In this document: positions 5,273 through 12,358 of the stretch, piece by piece
How positions within the stretch are numbered: the first letter of the stretch is position 1
Layout of the letters: every line of letters starts with the position of its first letter
Source: a bacterium
GTDB lineage: Bacteria > Patescibacteriota > Minisyncoccia > Minisyncoccales > CG1-02-41-26
Assembly (NCBI GenBank): GCA_021163625.1
Contig: JAGGTS010000014.1
Location: 1-12,562, forward strand
Direction: 5' to 3'
DNA length: 12,562 nucleotides
Notes under the pieces: generated by a model
Databases searched by the model: none
What the model saw: the letters and a program-made list of their open reading frames with translations, nothing else
Told to the model about the DNA's origin: nothing
Program-made: the position numbers and the translations under genes

Positions 5273-6514
5273 TTATTTATAGCGCAAAGCAGCCAATGGG
5301 TTCATTTTTGCCGCTTTTCTTGCAGGAAATATTCCCGTAAGATAGCCAACTAAAGTTGAAAAGACTATAATGAAAAGCAAAAACCAAAACGGAGTGTAAA
5401 AGAGATTAACCGGCTGGCCTCCCATTGTTCTAGCTAAAACATTTACGCCAAGATTAAATATTCTCGAACCGATAAAACCAATAATAATGCCGCTGATACC
5501 GCCGCTGAAACCCATAATCACTGATTCCGCCAAAAAGATATGGCTGATGTCCTTGTTAGAAGCGCCAATAGCCTTCATTATTCCAATCTCGTTTGTCCTT
5601 TCCAGCAAGGTAACTGTCATTGTATTAGCCATTCCAATAGCAGCAACAAGCAGTGCGATTAAGCCAAAAATAGCTAAAACTATTTGGATAATCCTAAATA
5701 TTTTATTTGCCTCGTCAACAGTTTCGGCTAAAGCAGAAACCATAAATCCCATATCCATTATCTTTGTCCTAACGCCCTCCATAAATTTTGATTTGGTTAC
5801 TTTAACCTTAACAGAAGAGTAAGCCGTAATATTAAACGGCTTCAAAGTTAACAAAGGCACATAAGCAAAAGGAGTATAATCATCCTCGATAATGCCTGAT
5901 ATCAAATACGGTTTTTCTATTTTTTTCGTTTCTGTCTCTACTGTCCCTGTTTCGCTGGTTACTGCTTCCGTGGCGCCTCCCATCCCGCTGCCAGCTCCAG
6001 TTTTGGGTACAAATAAAGTGAAAGTTATTTGTTTGCCAACAGCTTGGCTAGGTTCAATATTGAATGTTTTTAAAAGGGCAGTAGATAAAACTGCTTTCCT
6101 CTCATCGTCTCTGCTAAAAAGTTTGCCATCGCTTGGCTCAATCCCGCCTAAAACAAAATAGCTTGGGAAAACTCCATATACAAAACTGTCGGAAGTAAGG
6201 TCTCCTAAATTTGCCTGGCCTGAGAAAGAGGCCAAGGGGCTTACTTTGTCTACATTATCAATATGAGAAATTTTGCTAATAGCTGAGTCTGTTAAATTTA
6301 CGATTTTTGCTTCCGGGGGCACAACATCCAAAGTCAGGAGCGAAGCTTGGGTTGTAATCCTTTCCAAAAGCATCTTTTGAAGCCCGTATCCTAAAGAAAC
6401 CAAAAAAAGAATAGTCCCTATGCCAACACCAACACCAAGAATAGTCATCATCGTTCGTGACCTTCTTGTTCTAAACATTCTAGTTGACAGTTTTAATAGG
6501 TCTTTTGCTCTCAT
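5273..6514 (-). CDS. FtsX/MacB-type ABC transporter permease (second module)
   Basis: A 413-residue protein with the MacB/FtsX/LolC layout: TM1 at about 22-44, a large extracytoplasmic domain (about 50-270) and three C-terminal membrane helices (about 274-300, 328-352 and 376-398). The N-terminal domain has the MacB_PCD pattern. The conserved cytoplasmic coupling stretch between TM2 and TM3 is ERTNEIGIMKAIGASNKDI (305-323), and the protein ends in the family's P-A-R-K-A-A-K-x-N-P-L-A-A-L-R-Y-K (396-413). These permeases do not carry solutes through the membrane like classical importers; they transmit ATPase-driven motion to extracytoplasmic parts. Residues 171-199 form a Gly/Ser/Thr/Glu-rich low-complexity insert inside the extracytoplasmic domain. 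It follows the ATPase gene by 46 bases and is its obvious partner. There is no Shine-Dalgarno sequence, so translation may depend on the upstream gene. Confidence 0.93.
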   Translation of the reverse strand: MRAKDLLKLSTRMFRTRRSRTMMTILGVGVGIGTILFLVSLGYGLQKMLLERITTQASLLTLDVVPPEAKIVNLTDSAISKISHIDNVDKVSPLASFSGQANLGDLTSDSFVYGVFPSYFVLGGIEPSDGKLFSRDDERKAVLSTALLKTFNIEPSQAVGKQITFTLFVPKTGAGSGMGGATEAVTSETGTVETETKKIEKPYLISGIIEDDYTPFAYVPLLTLKPFNITAYSSVKVKVTKSKFMEGVRTKIMDMGFMVSALAETVDEANKIFRIIQIVLAIFGLIALLVAAIGMANTMTVTLLERTNEIGIMKAIGASNKDISHIFLAESVIMGFSGGISGIIIGFIGSRIFNLGVNVLARTMGGQPVNLFYTPFWFLLFIIVFSTLVGYLTGIFPARKAAKMNPLAALRYK

Positions 6515-6560
6515 TTTATTTATAAAATAAAATTACGGCCTTATGGCTATCGCAATTCCG

Positions 6561-7856
6561 TTATTTATATTTGATTAAAACCAACTCTAAATCTCTGGTA
6601 AAGTTTCTTGCCGTCCTTCTGTTCAACCCAACGCCTCCTTTTTTGAAAGGCATATCCAAGAACCTTGTAAATTGCCTCTTGTTAATTTTAGACTCCATCC
6701 TTAAACGAATGAAATGGTCCAACCTGTTAATTTCTTCTTCCCTTTTAAGACTTCCGTCATAACCTTCCAAAAGATACCTTCTTGCTTCTTGCACTTTTAT
6801 ATCAAGACCTGATAATGGCCTTACTGACGGAACTTCCTCCTGGATAAATTCTGATTTTGCTAAAATTTCTTCTACTTTCGAAGCAAACTCTCTTGCTTTT
6901 TGCACATAAAGACCCGCTCCTCCTTCTGAAAACGGCAAATTAAGAGCCGTTTCAAACTGGCTTCTGTTAATCTTGCCCGAAACTCTTTTCGCAACAATAG
7001 CCTCTATTCTCTCTATTTCTAATTCTGTAAGGTTTGTTAAAAGATATTGGGAAAGCGCTTTTGCTTGAAGCTGTACCTGGGAAAGATGCGGATAAAGTCT
7101 TGCAAGGGCTTCAATCTCCGATGATATCCTCTCCTCTTCATTGGTAGGAGTAGCTGATTTTTTCTCAGGGTTACGAACGACCCTAACAATCTTCCCGTCT
7201 TTCATATAAAAAATACGATGGGCGTAACGGAGATGAAAAGCATTATGGGTAACTAAAATGATTGTCTTCCCTCTTTTTTCGTTAAGTTCTGCCAAAAGGT
7301 TCATAACCACCTCAGCGGAAGCCGAGTCCAAATTACCTGTTGGCTCGTCAGCTATTAAAATCGGAGGATAATATGTGAGAGCCCTTGCGATAGCAACTCT
7401 TTGCTGTTGCCCGCCAGACAGTTGGTTTGGATATTTATTTGACAAATGGTCTATGCCAAATTGCTTTAACAGTTCATGCGCTTTTTTCTCTTTAATCTCA
7501 GTAGAAATGCTTCCAAATGTTTGAGGAAGCGTAACATTGTCTAAAACAGACAAAGTAGGAATTAAGTTATAGGCTTGAAAAATAATTCCTGTCCACAAAC
7601 GCCTGATGTTAACAAGCTCCTCCGGAGTCATCTGGGAAATGTCATTATTTGCAATCAAAACTTTTCCCCTTGTAGGCACTTCAAGCCCCGTTAAACAATA
7701 AAGCAAGGTTGATTTCCCGCAACCAGAAGGCCCGTAGATAATAACATATTCATGGGGATAAACATCTAAGGTAACTTCGCTTATTGCAACTGCTTCGTTT
7801 GTTTTGCCCAAATTATATATAACTGACAATCCCTCAACTTTTACTATTGGTTTCAT
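6561..7856 (-). CDS. ABC transporter ATPase with duplicated C-terminal extension
   Basis: Residues 1-225 are a MacB/LolD-type ABC ATPase with all motifs: Walker A GPSGCGKST (42-50), Q-loop Gln94, signature LSGGQQQR (146-153), Walker B ILIADEP (166-172) with catalytic Glu171, D-loop GNLDS (174-178) and H-loop His204. It should hydrolyse ATP on the cytoplasmic face of the permease encoded just downstream. At 431 residues it is about 200 longer than usual LolD-like ATPases. Residues 230-431 hold an added region of two related helical units: about 271-332 and 361-426. Their cores (295-324 and 390-419) align without gaps, with 15 of 30 positions identical: KIN, QF, L, PF, GG, GL, AR and F are shared. 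I do not recognise this module; it may bind a partner or regulate the ATPase. The N-terminal half of the extension (230-270) is charged. A promoter-like sequence precedes the gene, which lies 171 bases after the first permease. Confidence 0.93.
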   Translation of the reverse strand: MKPIVKVEGLSVIYNLGKTNEAVAISEVTLDVYPHEYVIIYGPSGCGKSTLLYCLTGLEVPTRGKVLIANNDISQMTPEELVNIRRLWTGIIFQAYNLIPTLSVLDNVTLPQTFGSISTEIKEKKAHELLKQFGIDHLSNKYPNQLSGGQQQRVAIARALTYYPPILIADEPTGNLDSASAEVVMNLLAELNEKRGKTIILVTHNAFHLRYAHRIFYMKDGKIVRVVRNPEKKSATPTNEEERISSEIEALARLYPHLSQVQLQAKALSQYLLTNLTELEIERIEAIVAKRVSGKINRSQFETALNLPFSEGGAGLYVQKAREFASKVEEILAKSEFIQEEVPSVRPLSGLDIKVQEARRYLLEGYDGSLKREEEINRLDHFIRLRMESKINKRQFTRFLDMPFKKGGVGLNRRTARNFTRDLELVLIKYK

Positions 7857-7940
7857 TTTTTACATTTTTATAAAGGTTATCACTAAATTAATTAGTAAGT
7901 ATAATTTAGCTATATTGTATTGCATTATTATATCAATTTT

Positions 7941-7969
7941 ATTTTATTAAAAAAAGTAAATGAAATCAA
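7941..7969 (-). promoter_or_regulatory. Possible promoter for the second ABC module
   Basis: On the minus strand TTGATT (7964-7969), then 17 bases, then TAAAAT (7941-7946), about 85 bases upstream of the ATG at 7856. It has the same hexamers and spacing as the candidate at 380-408. A second overlapping candidate, TTGATA with TATAGC 16 bases on, lies nearer the gene. The 171-bp gap 7857-8027 is the largest in the exporter locus and holds no other feature I can see. Confidence 0.35.
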
Positions 7970-8027
7970 TTGCCAAGCCTTTCTTCTTTCCAAAACCCAG
8001 CTTTAACCAACCATGATGGCAACTATT

Positions 8028-9239
8028 TTATTCGTATCTTAAAGCGTCAACTGGTTTAAGCCTTGCCGCCCTCCGAGCAGGCAACAATCCAGACAAACAG
8101 CCAAGCAGAAAAGAAAATAATAATCCAAAGATAATTAAAGAGGGCGTGATAGAAGCTTTTAAATAAAATATTGGATGAATTTGGAAAAAAATTTCTACGA
8201 TTTTCGCCAAACCTATCCCTAAGATAACGCCGCCAATGCCTCCAATTAAACCCATAATTCCCGACTCAATCAAAAAAATGTTTGATATAGTAGAATTTCT
8301 TGCACCAATAGCCTTCATTACTCCTATCTCCCTTATCCTTTCTTGAACAGAAGTATACATCGTATTCATTATTCCTATCGCTCCAACAACAATAGCAATG
8401 CTTGCAAGGCTAAAAATAAGTGTTTGGATTAAAGACATAATATTCCCAACTATGCCTGAAACCTTATCACTTGTAAGAACAGAAAAGGAAGAAGAATCTT
8501 TGCCCCTTATTCTTTTGCTATGCTGTTTTAGGTTTGATTTTATTTGTTCTGCGACTTTTGCTGGAGCAAAACCGGGCTTGATAACTACAAGAGCAAATTG
8601 AGCACCTTTCCTTTTGCCAGTAATGTCGCGAAAAATATCTGAATCAATCCCAACCATAGAATCATCCTGCTTGCTGCCAAGCGAATTTAAAATACCGACA
8701 ACTTTAAATTTTCTCCCAGCTATATTTGCTTCTGAGCCAATCTTCATATCTGGAAAAATATCTTTTGCAACAAGGCTCCCGACAACAATCTCTCTTTTCC
8801 GCGGAGCTGGCCAATGCCCTTTTTCCAAAGACCATCCAAGCTGCGACTTAAACAAATCTAAATCTCTCCGCCAGGAGATAGCATAAAGAAAAATAACCTT
8901 CTTTTTCTCTCCGTACCTCACCATTTCACTTTTCCAGACCATAGGAATGACAGAATCAACTCCTTTTGTTTCTCTAATTGCCTTTACGTCTTCGTCGTTC
9001 AATTCCATGCCGCCCATAAAAGTGGCCATAAGATCGTTTGACTGACCGGGAAAAACCATAATCAAATTATTTCCCATCATTCTTAGTTCTTTTAATACAG
9101 AAGATTTTATTCCTTCGCTTAACGAAATTAAAGAAATAATCAGAAAAACTCCAATAACAATGCCAAGAATCGTCAACCAACTTCTAAGGGAGCGGCTTCT
9201 AATATTCCTTACGGCAATATTTATATAATCTCTAAACAT
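8028..9239 (-). CDS. MacB/FtsX-type ABC transporter permease (first module)
   Basis: A 403-residue protein with the four-helix MacB-like topology: TM1 about 22-43, an extracytoplasmic MacB_PCD domain (about 45-262), and TM2-4 at about 268-292, 321-346 and 366-387. The coupling segment after TM2 reads QERIREIGVMKAIGARNSTI (299-318) and the C-terminus ends LLPARRAARLKPVDALRYE, as in MacB and its relatives. Unlike E. coli MacB, the ATPase is not fused; it is the separate gene 39 bases upstream. Paired with the adaptor two genes upstream, this fits a MacAB-like export machine for peptides, antibiotics or lipoproteins, but the substrate cannot be told. It is clearly a paralogue of the second permease in this locus, with a shorter extracytoplasmic domain lacking the low-complexity insert. 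No Shine-Dalgarno sequence is visible. Confidence 0.95.
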   Translation of the reverse strand: MFRDYINIAVRNIRSRSLRSWLTILGIVIGVFLIISLISLSEGIKSSVLKELRMMGNNLIMVFPGQSNDLMATFMGGMELNDEDVKAIRETKGVDSVIPMVWKSEMVRYGEKKKVIFLYAISWRRDLDLFKSQLGWSLEKGHWPAPRKREIVVGSLVAKDIFPDMKIGSEANIAGRKFKVVGILNSLGSKQDDSMVGIDSDIFRDITGKRKGAQFALVVIKPGFAPAKVAEQIKSNLKQHSKRIRGKDSSSFSVLTSDKVSGIVGNIMSLIQTLIFSLASIAIVVGAIGIMNTMYTSVQERIREIGVMKAIGARNSTISNIFLIESGIMGLIGGIGGVILGIGLAKIVEIFFQIHPIFYLKASITPSLIIFGLLFSFLLGCLSGLLPARRAARLKPVDALRYE

Positions 9240-9278
9240 AAACTATTGGATAAAATTAAACAAAATTATGGGCAGGCC

Positions 9279-9965
9279 TTAAGAGCCCTCTTCTATCATC
9301 CCGTCTCTGATATGAATTATTTTCTGGCTATATGAGGCAATATGCCTATCATGGGTAACGACCACAATCGTTTTGCCTTCGGTTTTGTGAAGATTCGACA
9401 AAATTTCCATAATCATCTCGCCGCTTTTAGAATCAAGATTGCCCGTAAGTTCGTCTGCTAAAATAAGTTCTGGATTATTTGCTAAACTTCTTGCAATAGC
9501 AACTATCTGCTGCTGACCGCCAGAAAGTTCAGCGGGTTTGTGGTAAATCCTTGAACCCAAACCAAAAGAAGAAAGCAGTTTTTTTGCTCTTTTTTCCCTT
9601 TCCCGCCTTGCAATTTCTTGAAAAGCCATTGGCAGCATTACATTCTCAAGAGCATTAAGATTGCGGAGCAAATTAAATTGCTGAAAAACAAAACCAATCT
9701 CTTTTCCCCTTATGTCAGCAAGGTTGTTCTGGGACAAATTCAATATATCATTCCCATTTAAAAACACTTTACCTCTATCTGGAAAGTCTAAACAACCGAT
9801 AATATGCATTAAAGTTGATTTGCCAGAGCCGCTGGGGCCCATAATAGAAACAAAGCTCCCTTTTTCAATTTCAAGGCTGACATTTTTTAGAACCGTCAAC
9901 TCTATTTTTCCTAATTGGTATGTTCTCCAGACATCTTGGAGTTTTATAATAGCTTCTTTTGCCAT
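9279..9965 (-). CDS. MacB/LolD-type ABC transporter ATPase (first module)
   Basis: A 228-residue protein, the usual length for a stand-alone LolD/MacB ATPase. Walker A GPSGSGKST (43-51), Q-loop Gln95, signature LSGGQ (147-151), catalytic Glu172, D-loop GNLDS (175-179) and H-loop His205 are all present, so ATP hydrolysis is expected at the cytoplasmic face. Two positions depart from the normally fixed family sequence: the Arg after LSGGQQQ is Ile154 (codon ATA, one base from AGA), and the Pro after the Walker B Asp-Glu is Leu173 (CTT, one base from CCT). The second ATPase in the locus has the usual Arg and Pro. The ATG lies seven bases after the adaptor stop, so translation is probably coupled, and the permease follows after 39 bases. 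Confidence 0.95.
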   Translation of the reverse strand: MAKEAIIKLQDVWRTYQLGKIELTVLKNVSLEIEKGSFVSIMGPSGSGKSTLMHIIGCLDFPDRGKVFLNGNDILNLSQNNLADIRGKEIGFVFQQFNLLRNLNALENVMLPMAFQEIARREREKRAKKLLSSFGLGSRIYHKPAELSGGQQQIVAIARSLANNPELILADELTGNLDSKSGEMIMEILSNLHKTEGKTIVVVTHDRHIASYSQKIIHIRDGMIEEGS

Positions 9966-9972
9966 AATTGGC

Positions 9973-11652
9973 CTATTCTATAACTACCTGGTCTCCCTCT
10001 TCCAGCCCGGAAATAACTTCGACCTTGTCTTGGTCGCCATAAATTCCTGTTTTGATTTCTCTTTCCTTGGTAAGGCCGTTTTCAAAAACTTTAATAATAG
10101 ACTTTCCTTCTTTTTGCTGAATCGCTAACCTTGGAATAGTCAAAACATTTTTCTTAAAAGCAGTTTTGATTGTTATATCAGCAGTCATTCCGTTTTTTAG
10201 GCTATCTAGAATACTTTTTTCATTATCATTGCTTGGCTGGTTAAAAGCAATCGTCACCTGATAATAAACAACATCGTTAATTACTTTCTCCGCCGGGTCA
10301 ATGGCAACAACTTTTCCTTGCAAAGTTTTGTTTGGAAATGCAACTAAATTTATATCAACATCCTGGCCAACTTTCACCTTAACAATATCTTCCTCATAAA
10401 TATTAACTTTAACTTGGAATTTGCTTTCTGGAAGCAAAATAAAAACAGGCTGGCCGGGTTGGACTATCTCTCCTATTTCCTTATTTTTCTCTACAATTTG
10501 TCCAGCAACAGGGCTTTTTAAAACTGAATCTATAATTTTGCTCTCTAAAAGGCTTATTTGCGAATTTGCCTGGTCTATTTGAGCTTGATATAAATCAATA
10601 TCAACTTGGCGAGGCTCGGCCGTTATAAGCTTAAGGTTTCTTTGAGCTTCCTCTAACGCCCCTTTTGCGCTGGAAACTTTTGCTTTTGCCGCATTAATAT
10701 TCATTTGATTTGTAATTTTTGTCGATGAAATTGTTTGGGTAGAATTAGAGATATTGGTCTTTGCAGTATTGATGTATAACCTTTGAGTATCAATCGACTC
10801 CTTGTCTGATTGAGAAACAACATTTTTATACGCAGATTCACCACAGATTTGGCGTATTATTGAAAGAGAATTATAAACTATGCCAAGAGAATCTTTTGTC
10901 CCTGAAAGGGCTTTATCTATATCAACATTGCTCTGAGTTTCTTTAGCAACATCCAATAAAGATTTTACCTTTCCCAATTCTTTATTTATTATTTTTTTAT
11001 TATCTTTTACTTTTACGCCTTGCTGGTCGTTTGAATAAAAATAAGTTTCTTGAATCGAATCAACAACTGCATAAGCATTATAGATTTTGAGATAAGCATC
11101 TTCTAAAACGCTAAGGGCATCTTGGTAGGCTGATTTAATGTTTTCAGAAGAAAGAGCTAAAGCATCGTCTAAATTTTTATAAGCATCTGAAAGGGCAGTT
11201 TTGGCATTGCTGACTTTTGTTTCAGCAAGTTTAACTTCTTCATCGCTTGCTCCGGCAAGAAGCTTGTTAAGTCTTGCCTTGGCAAGTTTGAGAGAGGCTT
11301 TGGCTTCCGACAAGCTGATTTCAAGCTGGGTTGTATCAATCTTCGCCAAATCCTGCCCAGCCTTGACCTTATACCCTACTTTGGCGTAAAAGGCATCTAT
11401 CTTTCCGCTGGCTTTAAAGCTTAGTTTAATTTTATCGCTCGCTCCAACATCCCCTGTTTCGGAAACAGTTTGAACAATGTCGCCTTTTTGGGCTTTTTCC
11501 AAAGTAAAAGATGGCTTTTCTTTTTTCGAAAAATTATGCCAGGCAAAACCTCCAATTATAACAGCGACAATAATAATCGTTACAATTATCTTTTTTGTTA
11601 TTTCCTGTTTCATATCTTTTGCTTTAGTTTTTATTTTATTTTCAACATGCAT
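9973..11652 (-). CDS. HlyD/MacA-like membrane-anchored efflux adaptor
   Basis: A 559-residue protein. One hydrophobic N-terminal segment (21-38) anchors it, with the rest outside the membrane. The two halves of the biotinyl/lipoyl-like domain are at about 74-112 (S-G-K-I-x6-V-G-x-K-V-K-A-G-Q) and 376-408 (LKSPVAGQIVE through GEIVQPGQPVF). The beta-barrel follows (about 411-498, with FQVKVNIYEEDIVKVKVGQ), then a membrane-proximal domain with VLTIPRLAIQ (503-512), ending GLEEGDQVVIE. Between the lipoyl halves lie about 260 residues of mostly helix (110-374), far more than a MacA hairpin; residues about 170-300 look like an inserted helical unit. Such adaptors couple MacB-type transporters to the envelope or a partner. 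The nearby ATPase and permease are its partners. No outer-membrane TolC-like gene is seen here. The start could instead be Met14 (11613); neither has a clear RBS. Confidence 0.93.
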   Translation of the reverse strand: MHVENKIKTKAKDMKQEITKKIIVTIIIVAVIIGGFAWHNFSKKEKPSFTLEKAQKGDIVQTVSETGDVGASDKIKLSFKASGKIDAFYAKVGYKVKAGQDLAKIDTTQLEISLSEAKASLKLAKARLNKLLAGASDEEVKLAETKVSNAKTALSDAYKNLDDALALSSENIKSAYQDALSVLEDAYLKIYNAYAVVDSIQETYFYSNDQQGVKVKDNKKIINKELGKVKSLLDVAKETQSNVDIDKALSGTKDSLGIVYNSLSIIRQICGESAYKNVVSQSDKESIDTQRLYINTAKTNISNSTQTISSTKITNQMNINAAKAKVSSAKGALEEAQRNLKLITAEPRQVDIDLYQAQIDQANSQISLLESKIIDSVLKSPVAGQIVEKNKEIGEIVQPGQPVFILLPESKFQVKVNIYEEDIVKVKVGQDVDINLVAFPNKTLQGKVVAIDPAEKVINDVVYYQVTIAFNQPSNDNEKSILDSLKNGMTADITIKTAFKKNVLTIPRLAIQQKEGKSIIKVFENGLTKEREIKTGIYGDQDKVEVISGLEEGDQVVIE

Positions 11653-11726
11653 TTATCTGCTAATTCGGCAGAAAATAATAAAAATATAAACAAACTGGGA
11701 ATACATTAATGAGCCAGAAATGCTTG

Positions 11727-12311
11727 TTATTTATTATTTTTTTTAAGCTCTGAAATTTGTTTTTCTAATGCTTCAACTTTTTTCTTTAGTTCAATCATCT
11801 TAAGTTCCCTGCCAACTGCTATTTTATTAAATTTTTTGAGTTCATCATTTTTTAACCTAAGCTCTTCTTCTCGTTTCTTTCGTTCTGTAATGTCACGAAC
11901 AATGCCAAGAACAACGGTTCTTCCGCCAAGTTTAATCGGATAGTTGCTCGCTTCTACCTGAATTTTTCTGCCGTCAATAGTGTTTAAGGTCAGCTCTTCA
12001 GGGCCTGTTTTCATTCCGAGAGCATTTTTTGCCAAAAGCGAAACAGCTTTCGGCAATTCTTCTGCCGGAAGCATTTTTAGTTTCAAGAAACTTTTCCCGG
12101 TAAGCTTTTCTTTTTTGGCGCCAATCATTTTCTCTGCAGCCTTATTCCCGTCAATAAAATTGCCTTTTAGGTCGCTTAAATAATAAGGGTCCGGGGCAAA
12201 ATCAAAAACTGCTTTAAAGCGTTCTTTTAACTCATTTAATTTTTTGTTTTCTTTTTTAAGAAAGTCTATCTTTTTTTTAAGCGCTTTTATTTTATCTTTC
12301 TGTTCTGCCAT
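11727..12311 (-). CDS. Stand-alone PAS-domain protein with coiled coils
   Basis: A 194-residue protein. Residues 5-33 are a highly charged heptad-like coiled coil (KALKKKIDFLKKENKKL). The PAS domain runs about 31-145, with FAPDPYYLSDLKGNFIDGNKAAEKMIG (38-64), the DGR turn and the typical closing VLGIVRDITERK (134-145). A second coiled coil follows (143-192), including the VGRELKMIELKK stretch (166-177) often found between PAS and kinase domains of sensor histidine kinases. No kinase, GGDEF, HTH or membrane segment follows: the gene simply stops. It may be a cytoplasmic sensor that acts through dimerisation or a partner, or a shortened kinase; no signal is identified. It lies 74 bases upstream of the adaptor, so it may be co-transcribed with the exporter. 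No Shine-Dalgarno sequence is visible. Confidence 0.88.
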   Translation of the reverse strand: MAEQKDKIKALKKKIDFLKKENKKLNELKERFKAVFDFAPDPYYLSDLKGNFIDGNKAAEKMIGAKKEKLTGKSFLKLKMLPAEELPKAVSLLAKNALGMKTGPEELTLNTIDGRKIQVEASNYPIKLGGRTVVLGIVRDITERKKREEELRLKNDELKKFNKIAVGRELKMIELKKKVEALEKQISELKKNNK

Positions 12312-12358
12312 TGATTAATTTACATTTTACTTTAAATCGACGTTGCTCCTATCTTATA

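Noticed and set aside
9270..9288. GGGC/GCCC inverted repeat at the end of the first ATPase gene, considered as a terminator
   Set aside because: The stem is only four base pairs with a long loop and no direct T-run; the permease follows 39 bases later in the same direction.
9712..10128. Plus-strand frame of 138 codons opposite the adaptor/ATPase junction
   Set aside because: It covers the end of one supported gene and the start of another, and its translation resembles no protein.
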